A DNA stretch of 64,000 nt, taken from positions 1,240,001 to 1,304,000 of the forward strand of contig OY101116.1 of NCBI GenBank assembly GCA_956465555.1, in the 5' to 3' direction. How positions within the stretch are numbered: position 1 is the first letter of the stretch; every line of letters starts with the position of its first letter. The stretch comes from Nitzschia sp. pyKryTriq1. Lineage: Eukaryota > Bacillariophyta > Bacillariophyceae > Bacillariales > Bacillariaceae. The notes beneath the pieces were generated by a model that made no database searches, was not told where the DNA came from, and saw only the letters and a list, made by a program, of their open reading frames with translations. The position numbers and the translations under genes were made by a program. Positions 32,032-41,632 of the stretch are shown one piece after another.

Positions 32032-33132
32032 CTAGAATGCGTCCATATCCAGTACATCCAAGTCCTCAGCATCTGCAGCAGGCGGAGGGGATTTTTTGGC
32101 CGCCGCCTTTTTGGGATCGGTTGTTTTCTTTTTCTTCTTCTTCTTCGGCTTGGGCGATTCTTCTTCTTTCACTTCTAGTTTTGGTAGGGTTTCTGTCGGC
32201 TTTCCATTTTCCAACTCTGTCGTTTCCGCACTTTTCTCTTTCGATTCAACTTCCACATCAACAACTTCCTCCGCACTGACATCTGGGCTGTCCCCTTTCA
32301 CTTCTTGCTCGTTAGTTGGAGGAGCTACTGTATCTTGTTCTGATGTTGACCGATTCATCAAGAGCTCGTTGGCCTTCTCTTCGTCACCGCCGGCCTCTTT
32401 CAGGAGCGCCCTGCGTTCTGCTCGTGAAACAAAGTCCAATGGTCGCTCATACTCGAAGTAATCATCCTCGTCAGCTACATCCTCTACGATTCTGTCTCGA
32501 TCCATGACGAAATTGTCCTTTCCCTTGGCGCCACAAGCAAAGCAGCCCAGCCCACCAATACCAGTGTCACCCTCAAAGAAGAATTCTCGGGTTTTGGCGA
32601 TGAAGATTGTGGATCCACAGTTGAGGCACGTAAATGCCTTGAGATCCTTTTCTTGTTCCTTACTGGTAATGATATTGTTCCAGTTTGGCTGACGGTCCCA
32701 AACTGGAATCTTGAATACATACCGCGCGCGATACCACTTGATACAAAATGCGACAGCGAACCAGTAGTAAGGATTGCGAAAGCACCACTGCCATCGCAAC
32801 CCTGCCATCAGCGACAACGCCAAATACGTCTTGGGGTTGTGGAGCTTCTTGATTCGGTCAATAATGCCCGAAAGCTTGACATCTTCGAGGCCGGCTGCTT
32901 CGACCGTATCAAATCTAGCCACTACCCGTTTCAACGTCGAACGCTTCGTGGACCTTTGGTTTCCATCACCGTCCAACTTGGAGCCAAAGAGCGGCGAAAA
33001 CTCCAGAGGCCGAGAAGAGGGGACCAGGCGGGCCACTGAAACGCTCCTGGAGTGCCTCTTGTGAGGCACGGGCGTCTGGAAGCAGTGAGCATACCCCAGC
33101 GCTAATGCAAGAGCAATCGGTTGGAATTTCAT
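32032..33132 (-). CDS. Plastid-targeted zinc-ribbon membrane protein, function unknown
   Basis: A single exon encodes 366 aa from the ATG at 33132. The signal peptide MKFQPIALALALGYAHC is followed by FQTPVP (Phe at +1), predicting plastid import. A hydrophobic aromatic pair of segments (YLALSLMAGLRWQWCFRNPYYWFAVAFCIKWY) suggests a membrane hairpin. Next comes a zinc ribbon CLNCGSTIF...GCFACGAKG, an acidic linker, and a Lys-rich tail (PKPKKKKKKKTTDPKKAAAKK). Layout of TM hairpin plus C-terminal CxxC pairs is loosely like PGRL1-type thylakoid proteins, but I cannot claim homology. Confidence 0.7.
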   Translation of the reverse strand: MKFQPIALALALGYAHCFQTPVPHKRHSRSVSVARLVPSSRPLEFSPLFGSKLDGDGNQRSTKRSTLKRVVARFDTVEAAGLEDVKLSGIIDRIKKLHNPKTYLALSLMAGLRWQWCFRNPYYWFAVAFCIKWYRARYVFKIPVWDRQPNWNNIITSKEQEKDLKAFTCLNCGSTIFIAKTREFFFEGDTGIGGLGCFACGAKGKDNFVMDRDRIVEDVADEDDYFEYERPLDFVSRAERRALLKEAGGDEEKANELLMNRSTSEQDTVAPPTNEQEVKGDSPDVSAEEVVDVEVESKEKSAETTELENGKPTETLPKLEVKEEESPKPKKKKKKKTTDPKKAAAKKSPPPAADAEDLDVLDMDAF

Positions 33133-33697
33133 TTCACAGACTAGCAACTGTTTCTCTTTTTACTTGTAGATAATACGATTGAGGTGGTTTCGATAACGGG
33201 TATAATGCCATTCATCAAATCATCCGATCCCATAATATCTACTCCCATCATCAATCATCATCGTCATCGTCGTCAAGCGTCGCATGATGGGGCTTCGTCA
33301 TGCCAGGTGGAAGGCCGCGAAAGGAAGAGAAGGATCGAATCGGATTAGTCCAATTCGTGACCCGACTCGAAGATGAGAAGCAATAAGAACCGCCCAGCGG
33401 TCGGTGCGCATGACGTGACATCTTTTCAAAAAATTCGTCCCTTCGCTTTTCGTTCTTTCTTTTCTTGATTGTGTGTCTACCGGTACCTGTACTGTACTAC
33501 TACGGTAGCTCTACCTAGCTACTACTAGCTAGTAGAGAGTAGTTCTGTAGGGCCGATGGCAATGACCCGTCCACATGACATTATTTGTGGCATCGACAGT
33601 ACTTGTACCTGGTAGCCTAGTAGTAGAGTCTAGTTTGCTTCCAGAGCCATCCATTGAAAGTCGATCTGGCTATTACAGTTGAAAGTGATTGATAACA
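33133..33697. other. Divergent spacer
   Basis: It lies between the leftward zinc-ribbon gene and the rightward prolyl-hydroxylase gene. ATCATCATCGTCATCGTCGTC runs at about 33250-33273. CTACTACTAGCTAGTAGAGAGTAG-type inverted words are at about 33519-33543, and GTACCTGTACTGTAC is at 33483-33497. No gene is seen. Confidence 0.5.
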
Positions 33698-35737
33698 ATG
33701 ATGATCCTTCCCGTGTTCGTGATGCTCAGTAGCTTCTTCTCCGCCGTCAGTGGCGAAACAAACTACACTTATGGTGTCGATGTGGTATGCATGTTTTTGT
33801 TAAAATTCGGCATGATACTCGGCCGCCTCGACCAAGTAGTGTCTACCGCCACCATCGACCACTCACATTCTTTCTTGCTGTTTAGTCATATCCAATGCAT
33901 CATCGTAAGGTGTCGAAAAACTATGACTGGTTACCGCACAACGTAGACCCATCCATTCCTACACCGGAGGAGTACAAGGATATGCCGGTGCAGCGGATGG
34001 GGGACAAACAAGCCTTTTATGATAATATGATCCAAGGGTGTGTAGGACATTATGCGAAAAAGGGATCCAGATGCCTTATGAATGAAGAAGATCGCATTGC
34101 CATGTCGTTGAGGCAACCCAAAGGCATGGTGAACTACACAAAGTACGGATTTACAAAAATTCGTGCACCGGACGCTGTGTTCAACTTGATCAAGGAATTT
34201 TGGGAGCAAAATAAGGACAGGCAGTCTATCGAATCATGGCCACCGGGAAATTCATATGTCAATCATTGGGAAGCTCCGACGTACTTTACTAGCGTAGATG
34301 ATGCCAGTTTGAAGGGTGGAGGCTATGTTTTGAAGCAAAAGATTTGGAACGCAGCACGAGACACTATTTCGGAATGGACGGGGCAACAGCTGGCGGAATG
34401 CAGTCTCTACGGGATTCGTATTTACAAAGAAAATGCGGTCTTGGCTCCTCATGTGGATCGTTTACCGTTGGTTTCTTCTGCAATCATCAATGTGGATCAG
34501 GATGTCGACGAACCGTGGCCTTTGGAAGTGATCGGGCATGACGGAATTGCGCATAATATTACAGTGAGTGGCAAAAATGGAACAAGCTAGGATGCAAAGG
34601 TTTCCATGCAAGTGGGATGATTCGAGGGGTGTGTTTACTTGTTCTTTTCGCTCATTTCTGTTGTCTCTATCTTAGATGGTACCTGGCGATCTTGTTCTAT
34701 GTGAGTTCAGATCGGCGGCGTCGAGACCTTTACTCCATTATATTATGACTATTTTTCATTCTCACAATCTCTTTAATGACAGACGAGTCGCACTCTATCT
34801 TGCACGGCCGCCCATTTCCTCTAAAGGGACGTTTCATGGCGAATATCTTCGTGCATTTTGAACCAGTAAGTACGGACGGAAGGCTCGAGAGTGGTATGGA
34901 TTGGCTGTGGTGCCGGTACATGCTAGTAATGCATCCACGTTTTCCTAACAAGCTTGGTCGATGATTCAATCGTTCGTTCCTATTCCACTGATTTTTCCTT
35001 CAGATCGGTAAGTTTTGTTACATTGTGATACTGCTGGAAGTGGGCCATCATCTCCTTACCCCATGCCCTCGGATAAACTGAAATCCATTTTGTAGGCCCG
35101 GTTGGTGAAGAAATTGCACTCGATGCCGACCTTCCACGATATGTGTTGAGAGGATCAGAGCAGGAGAAGGTTTGGATGCGAGAGCACCCAGAAGGATATA
35201 AGCTGCACCACTCGGCAGAAATTGCAACGGGATCGACCCTCTTGCACAAGGCAGCAATGTCGGGCAACACGGAAGAAGTAAAGAGGTTGTTAAAGGAGAA
35301 AGTTCACATGGTCAATGTACGCGACAGTAATGGTTGGACGCCTCTTCATGTAAGTGATTGGAAACTTGGACTTGTAGATACGGTGCACCATATCTACTAG
35401 TGTGTGTGTGTTTGTGTGTGTCCCTTTCTACATCATCTGAAGAGATGACTCACTGCGCTTTTTGTCACCACGCTCGTTCTTCTTGGTCGGAATTTTCCAG
35501 GAGGCCGCCCGTTTGGGTGATGCGGAGATTGTGCAGCACTTGTTAGACAACGGCGCCGACATTAATTCGCGCACAAAGGAAAATGAAGCTGGTGCTTCGG
35601 GTGGCACAGTGCTTTGGTGGGCCCTGGAATTCCATGACAAAGACACGGAGGTTGTGAAGCTTTTGAAAAGCGCTGGAGCGAAGAACATTTCACCGCACGC
35701 ACAAGTGGAAGGTGAAGAAGTATGGTACGAAGAATAG
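33698..35737 (+). CDS. Secreted/ER prolyl 4-hydroxylase-like oxygenase with ankyrin repeats, copy A
   Basis: Seven exons: 33698-33784, 33886-34563, 34676-34700 (25 bases), 34783-34865, 35004-35007 (4 bases), 35096-35349 and 35501-35737, giving 455 aa. Residues 1-19 are a signal peptide. The 2OG-Fe(II) oxygenase core has HVDRLPLVSSAIINV (HxD iron ligands), PGDLVLYESHSILHGRPFPLKG (distal His, 2OG-binding basic residue) and MANIFVHFEP. The C-terminus has two to three ankyrin repeats (GSTLLHKAAMSGNTEEVKRLL; NGWTPLHEAARLGDAEIVQHLLDNGADIN). The 4-base exon ATCG restores frame between FEP and PVGEE. A donor at AGT G|GTATGG in the preceding exon is a less likely alternative. Protein hydroxylation in the secretory path is inferred. 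Confidence 0.85.
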
Positions 35738-36443
35738 GTCCTCTCTCTAGCTAGACTTCGTATATCTGTAACTCTAGCAGATAATGTATCCAGCGTTCTC
35801 TGCGACTCTAGCTAGTCTACTGGTAAATTTAATAGTAGGCTTCCTTCTTTCGAGCCTTCCTCTCTCGATACTAATATATCTACTACGAGCACTACCTCTC
35901 TCTACTACTAGATGGTATCGTTCCGGCGGGAGAGCGATTAATTGCTCTCAACCGTCAAGGTAGCAACTAAAATAGACAGTGCACTTTTTCGCTGCTTTAC
36001 GATATACTAGACTACTAGAGAGAGCTATCCTACTTTCACATTTCCGTCTGGCCATCGTCAGGTTCATAGACGACCGTTGGGAATGTCGCTGTGCGCCAAA
36101 CACCAGAAGAGCGATTTCACGCTAAATACCACTCCTTGATAACAATATGTCAGAGAAAGGAAGCGGTACCGATGTTCCGCCTCTGATTATTCGGTATCCC
36201 GAGTCGAACATTTCGAAGACATATTACTATCCGATCCAAGATAAGACTGCTCTGAGAGTCATGGCATTGCGGTTTCCCGGCGCGACGTCGTTATTTTTCG
36301 CTTTCAATCACGAAACTTCGAACCTCTCCGTCAACAGCAACAAGCAACAATAACCGCATAAATGCACAACAAAGCAAGAGAACTGTCTCTTCATTCCTTG
36401 TCGACCTATTGCAGCAACCACTATCAGCGATCACCGATCAACA
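35738..36443. other. Spacer between tandem oxygenase-ankyrin genes
   Basis: CTAGCTAGACT, CTACTACTAGATGG and CTAGACTACTAGAGAGAGC words fill 35750-36030. A small frame at 36147-36353 (68 aa, MSEKGSGTDVPPL...) begins with ATG but has no motif and lies in the leader region of copy B. I treat it as doubtful. Confidence 0.5.
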
Positions 36444-38350
36444 ATGAAGATGAGTCAACGAGCGCTTTCCGCTGTATGCTTATTATTGGCGAGTCTCTCC
36501 GCGACAGAAGCTGGATTTTGGAGCAAAAACGATGAGAGGAAAGCAGCCGAAACAATCATCGATGAAGACGCCGTCTTCCACGAAGACGAGGGCCCTAAAG
36601 CGGAGTATGGCGTCGACGTTTCCTTTCCCATTCATTACGCCCAGGTCTCCACCAATTATGCGTGGCTGCCTCACAATCAATATCCGAATGTTGCGGCTCC
36701 TCCGGAGTACAAGGACATGGTAGTTCAGCCGCTGGGCAATCGCCAACAGTTTTACAAGGACTTTTTGCAGTCATGCCGGGACCACTTTGGCGCCAAGGGA
36801 ATTCGTTGCACACAAAATGAGCTGGATCGTGTGGCCATGAGCTTGCGTCAGCCTCAGAGCATGACGAATTATACAGATATTGGCTTCAAGAGTAAGTGTT
36901 CGTAAAGTACATTTCTTTGTAGTGAAGAACGCTGTGGTTGCCTGATATTATGTCTAGGTGTGTACCTTTTCGAAACATGGTGCTCTGACATACAATTGTT
37001 CTTGCGAAACGCTTGATATAGAAATTAAGGCCCCGGCGCACGTGTGGTCTCTCATCAAAGATTTCTGGGAGAAGAATAAGGACAAACAAACGTTAGAGAA
37101 CTGGGGTATTGGTAACACGTATACAAATAACTGGGAGTCGCCAACCTACATGATCAGTGTCGAGGATCAAGGCTTACGAGGAGGTGGTCGAGCGCTGAAG
37201 AAGGCAATCTGGGATGCCGCACGAGACACTATTTCGGAGTGGACTGGGCAAGAGTTGACTGAGTGCAGTTTGTATGGAATTCGTGTTTACAAAGAAAATG
37301 CCGTTCTGGCGACTCATGTGGACCGTCTCCCGCTCGTATCGTCGGCCATCATTAACGTAGCCCAAGATGGTAAGTTTCTTATGGTTGCATGAGCTCTGAT
37401 AAAGCTGTGACCAAAATGGATGAAGTCTCATTTTTTGTGTTCGTGCTACTCCATTCATTCAGTGGATGAGCCATGGCCCCTTGAAGTGTATACGCACGAC
37501 GGTAGAGCCGTGAATGTCACAATGGAGCCCGGAGACATGGTCTTGGTACGTTCCTTTATGCCTCAATCTTCAGCGCACCATCACATTTTGATCACTGTTC
37601 TCATGTTGTTTGTTTGTTTGTTTGTTTTTTGTGTTGTCCCCTAGTACGAATCACATAGTGTTTTGCACGGTCGTCCTTTCCCCCTCAAAGGTCGCTACAT
37701 GGCCAACATTTTCATCCACGTAAGTCTGGTTTTTGTTTCCTCTCTTTGGCCTTCTCCGGTGTGACTGACTTCGACCAACTTTATGCCTTGAAATGTTCTA
37801 CTCCTGTTTATAGTTTGAACCAAATGGACATTCATTGCGGCACAATGCGGAACAAGCTCGTGGACTAGAGGATGCGCACGGCAAATACCGGGATTCCCTT
37901 GCCCGAGGATTTGGTGGGCATGAAAATGATGCTGATGGACTTCCGTCATACATTGTGCGTGGAACGCCCGAAGAAGCCCATTGGAGACAGATGCACCCAG
38001 GTGGCGCGAGATCAAAGCGAAACTCGGCTACGACAGGGTCCCAACAAACCATTGCTCACTTGGCTGCCCAAAGCGGAAATGTAGAACAGCTGAAATGGGA
38101 ACTGAAAACGAACAAGGATGTGGTCAAAGCTAAAGATGAAAATGGGTGGACTCCGCTACATGAAGGTGCAAGAGCGGGGCACGTGGACGTGGTGAAGTAC
38201 CTGGTTGAGAATGGTGCCGACGTTAATGATACGACAGGTGAAGGTGGAGGAACGGCCTTGTACTGGGCCAAGAAGAAGCTGGAACCTGAGCATCCTGTGA
38301 TCGAATACCTGGAAAGTTTGGGTGCCTTGGATGCCGGACCAGACTTGTAA
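36444..38350 (+). CDS. Secreted/ER prolyl 4-hydroxylase-like oxygenase with ankyrin repeats, copy B
   Basis: Five exons: 36444-36891, 37022-37369, 37463-37545, 37645-37719 and 37814-38350, giving 496 aa. It begins with a signal peptide (LLLASLSATEAG). The oxygenase core is nearly that of copy A: HVDRLPLVSSAIINVAQDVDEPWPLEV, PGDMVLYESHSVLHGRPFPLKG, MANIFIHFEP. A linker (GLEDAHGKYRDSLARGFGG) then leads to ankyrin repeats (IAHLAAQSGNVEQLKWEL; NGWTPLHEGARAGHVDVVKYLVENGADVN). It is in tandem with copy A, yet none of its four introns is in the same position. The closest is at LVL|Y, one base away from copy A's. A (TTTG)n run lies in intron 3. Confidence 0.9.
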
Positions 38351-38442
38351 ATGCATCGTGACCTGACAGTAAGTTATTTGGCAGCAGCATAGACTTTATT
38401 ATAAACAATGTTATCGTAAACCTACTCTACATAGGGCAAATT

Positions 38443-39255
38443 TTAATTTGCTGATTGCTTGCGGTCGCTTCGGTTCGCAATGAGGGAGAGATAGACCGTC
38501 CAAACAAGGGAACACATGTTGATGAAGAGGGGGATCCACTTAACTGGAATGACCGAGTAGCTGATTAGATCCACCAGTGGCCAGAATCCAGCCCCCGCCA
38601 ACCAAGCCCCCGGGAGATCGGACTTGATCTTTTGCCACCAGGACCCAAACGAGAATTGCCCAGACTGAAGTAAACTTGTCGCAAAGAAGACGCATGTAAA
38701 GGACGGCCCAAAGATGACTTGCCCCCAAAAGGCTTTTTGAATCGTCGACCACAGAGAACTTCCTGGCAGCAAGGTAAAAATCATTTCATACCAATAGTGT
38801 GCAGCAGGTCCAAAGTAGAGAAGTCCCACTAATGTCGACGCGAGAAGACGTGTTTTATCCATCTTTTGTTTCCCGTCATCCCCTTTGGGTTTTTCGATCT
38901 TTTGTGCGATATAATCACTCAATCCAAAAATAATCCCCGCAGTATAACTCTTGGTAAAGATAGGAAACTTGTCAATTTGCTGCGTGTAAATGCGTCCAGC
39001 GGAAGCCAAAAAGCTTCCCATGGCAGCCAGGCTCGGCACTGCAGCCGATGTTTCGAGGGAAGGAGTTTTCACGGGCGGTTGCTCTTGTTGTTCAGCTGAC
39101 TGATCGCCACCCCGAACCATAAATGTCCTCTTGGCGATAAAACTTGTGGGCACGGTGGTAGGTTTTGCACTTCTCGAAAACAGGGGAGAAAAAGCAGACG
39201 CGTTGGAAAATGAGAGTGACAACCACCACACGACGAAATATCGCAGAGAATTCAT
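38443..39255 (-). CDS. Mpv17/PMP22-family membrane protein, plastid-directed
   Basis: A single exon encodes 270 aa from the ATG at 39255. The N-terminus MNSLRYFVVWWLSLSFSNASA|FSPLF carries a textbook diatom ASAF plastid-import motif. The Mpv17 domain fills the C-terminal 180 residues: YTAGIIFGLSDYIAQ, RLLASTLVGLLYFGPAAHYWYEMI, WGQVIFGPSF, LPGAWLAGAGFWPLVDLISYSVIP, WTVYLSLIAN. Family members form small channels in peroxisomal, mitochondrial or chloroplast membranes. Here the chloroplast is indicated. It is convergent with oxygenase copy B (92 bases). Confidence 0.88.
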   Translation of the reverse strand: MNSLRYFVVWWLSLSFSNASAFSPLFSRSAKPTTVPTSFIAKRTFMVRGGDQSAEQQEQPPVKTPSLETSAAVPSLAAMGSFLASAGRIYTQQIDKFPIFTKSYTAGIIFGLSDYIAQKIEKPKGDDGKQKMDKTRLLASTLVGLLYFGPAAHYWYEMIFTLLPGSSLWSTIQKAFWGQVIFGPSFTCVFFATSLLQSGQFSFGSWWQKIKSDLPGAWLAGAGFWPLVDLISYSVIPVKWIPLFINMCSLVWTVYLSLIANRSDRKQSAN

Positions 39256-39805
39256 TTGCTGGAGTACACGTAGTATCCAGCTGTCGGGATCTACTAAACA
39301 AAGACTTTGTCGGTAGATACTTCCTCTTGGAAATGTACTCTTGATTATCAATCAGACCTCTGGTGTCATGACCACCATGGTGTCATGAGTCATGATCCCA
39401 TCATCCATCATCATCAATCGACATCATCGATCGGGTCAGCATGTTACATGCATCTCTCGCATCGCTCATCATCGGTTTATCGCGCTTCACTCATCTATCC
39501 GAAGTATTCGTATCCGTATGAGTACAAGTACGCACGTACGAGCCAAATCGACACCTTTGACCTCAAGACGAACGGTAAAACTAAGAAAGTACCTCGATTT
39601 TGTTGTCAACGCTCGGAACTCGGAAAAAGCAACTGTTGTGTTCCCAAGCGTCAGTTCTCTCTTGAAGTGGAGTACTAGTCTACTAGAGTAGTAGTAGTAG
39701 CAAGAGACTACTACTAGCTAGTAGAGTAGAGAGTATCAGAGCTACTACTCTTGAGATGAGAGAGTAACATCGGGTCTGAAAAGCAATTTCCTTTAAAAAG
39801 GAATC
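39256..39805. other. Divergent spacer
   Basis: It lies between the Mpv17-family gene and the rightward multi-pass protein. TCATGACCACCATGGTGTCATGAGTCATGA-type words at about 39366-39395 include the palindrome CACCATGGTG. CTACTAGAGTAGTAGTAG and CTAGCTAGTAGAGTAGAGAG are at 39680-39735. No gene is seen. Confidence 0.5.
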
Positions 39806-41470
39806 ATGTCGACACCAAGGAGTAAAAATGGAGAAAGTCTCCAACCCTTGTTGAGCGAAGTCCAAGAAAGTGCAGGACCGCTGCTCGGTGGTGCATCGGA
39901 AATTGAGCAGTCACCGTTGGAGCGGTTGATTCAACAGTCAACATCGGAACAAGCTGCGGCAGCTTCCGCCTCGCCTTTCTTCATCGAGGATCCAGATTCA
40001 TCGATCCCCCACCCAAGCACGGACGCTGCTGCTGCTGAACCTCCAGCAGCATCTTCGATTTTTCACACAACAGTCATAACGCTGGGTGCTGGAACTTTAT
40101 GCCTGTTGCAGATATGTCTTGTATGGGCATCATTCCTGTCGAACGTCTGGTTTGAGACTCACTTGACGATCACCGTTGGTAGCTCAGGCGAAAGGCAGCC
40201 ACATATGCAGAATTTTGAATTTTCAACTGATCAAACGTTGCAAAAGACCACTCTGGCTAACTTGCTTTCCATGCTTCTCGGGGCGGATCAAGAGTGGCCG
40301 GCCATGACCCTGGTGATGACGTGCTTAATATGTCCATGTCTTTGTATGGTTCTTTGTCCGTCCTGGACTGTCGGGGATTATCAAGAAGCCATACGACCAA
40401 GTCCTAGTAGAAGACGGGTTGCACCTCATGCCGAGTTGCTGGGGTTCGATCCTCGCGTCTTTGCCGAACATTTCTTGGTCCGAATTTGCTTCTTGGCATT
40501 CTTTCTTTTGGCAATCTTGGACGTGGGAACCTCATCGCTCGCATTGGAAAACAATCACAGCGAGTTTTTAGTTACCAACAAAACCAGAGGAGGTGTCATC
40601 TGCTACACAGTGGGGATGGCGTGCGCGCTGGGGGTCGTCGTGTTGTTGCGGGTGTCATCTCAATCACCGTTCCAGCCTCCTACAACAACGCTCATCGCAG
40701 CCACACCCAGTTCCACTAGCCAGTATGCCCGCCAAGACCGCCCACGGGCTCCACCTGATCAAGCCTTTCGGGAGCTCCAACGTCCGCTTCTCACGGATGA
40801 GGACGACACCGAATTGGTTGAAGGAGGAGTTTCACAGACACAAACCTCTGGAGCTCAGACTGGCGATGGCGTCTTTACCATGACGTACTGGAAACGAATT
40901 GTCATCTACGAGTTCGGTATTTTGGCATCGGTGCTTTGGATTCCAGCGCTCTTCTTGCCACTTTTTCAAATTACTTTTCGTGGGTTTGCTTCGTCGTTCA
41001 TTGACGAAGTCTCCTTCGAGGTGCCGTTTTATCAACTTCCCACCGTCTTGTTGCTGCGTGGAAAAGCTGCAGGCACTGATCAATGGGCGCTGCTGTCTCT
41101 TGGAGTTGTATTACTCCTACTTGTCTACATCTTGCCGCTCGTAGCCACGGCGTCTGCGATCGCAGCCTGGAGATCACCCGATTATTCCAAAGCCGCTTGG
41201 TTTTTGAAAGCAGTCCTGCGATGTTTCCAACCCTGTCTGTGTGGATTTATTTTCTCCCTATCCCTCCTGATGGCAGTTCCTACATTTGAACCTCTCGGTG
41301 ACTATCTATTGGACACGCGGACGTCCGGCTTTTGTGAACGATTTGAGAACATTACCGACACTTCATGCCTTCAGATCCAAGGGGAGCACCGAATAGGGCA
41401 GTGGTTTCTTCTGGCCCAATCTATCGCGTTGGAGGTTTTCGTGATCCTGACAGTTGTGTGGAAAAGATAA
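39806..41470 (+). CDS. Multi-pass membrane protein of unknown function
   Basis: A single exon encodes 554 aa. The first 85 residues are soluble and Ala/Ser-rich. About eight hydrophobic segments follow in two clusters: HTTVITLGAGTLCLLQICLVWASFL, TLVMTCLICPCLCMVLCP, FLAFFLLAILDV and VICYTVGMACALGVVVLL, then after a soluble loop (about 290-355) VLWIPALFLPLF, ALLSLGVVLLLLVYILPLVATASAIAAW, LCGFIFSLSLLMAV and a final LLAQSIALEVFVILTVVW. The two-cluster layout is vaguely like bacterial PqiA but I see no conserved motif to support it. No targeting peptide is apparent. Confidence 0.7.
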   Translation: MSTPRSKNGESLQPLLSEVQESAGPLLGGASEIEQSPLERLIQQSTSEQAAAASASPFFIEDPDSSIPHPSTDAAAAEPPAASSIFHTTVITLGAGTLCLLQICLVWASFLSNVWFETHLTITVGSSGERQPHMQNFEFSTDQTLQKTTLANLLSMLLGADQEWPAMTLVMTCLICPCLCMVLCPSWTVGDYQEAIRPSPSRRRVAPHAELLGFDPRVFAEHFLVRICFLAFFLLAILDVGTSSLALENNHSEFLVTNKTRGGVICYTVGMACALGVVVLLRVSSQSPFQPPTTTLIAATPSSTSQYARQDRPRAPPDQAFRELQRPLLTDEDDTELVEGGVSQTQTSGAQTGDGVFTMTYWKRIVIYEFGILASVLWIPALFLPLFQITFRGFASSFIDEVSFEVPFYQLPTVLLLRGKAAGTDQWALLSLGVVLLLLVYILPLVATASAIAAWRSPDYSKAAWFLKAVLRCFQPCLCGFIFSLSLLMAVPTFEPLGDYLLDTRTSGFCERFENITDTSCLQIQGEHRIGQWFLLAQSIALEVFVILTVVWKR

Positions 41471-41632
41471 AGGTTACTACGGGTAGATGAGTACGAGTAG
41501 TCTACAAGTAGATTGATACCGTACTGTAGCATGCAGGCTGGGTTATTTCTAATTTAAAAAGTCACTTTCACTTCGTGATATGAAGTAGAATACCAATTAT
41601 GAGTGGGCTAAGGGCGCGAGAGCGATGGGCGT

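Noticed and set aside
36147-36353. 68-codon frame between the oxygenase genes
   Set aside because: ATG-initiated but without motif or homology cue; more likely an upstream frame in the leader of copy B.
39806-41470. PqiA-like identity for the multi-pass membrane protein
   Set aside because: Only the two-cluster TM layout is similar; no conserved residues or zinc-ribbon Cys pairs are present.
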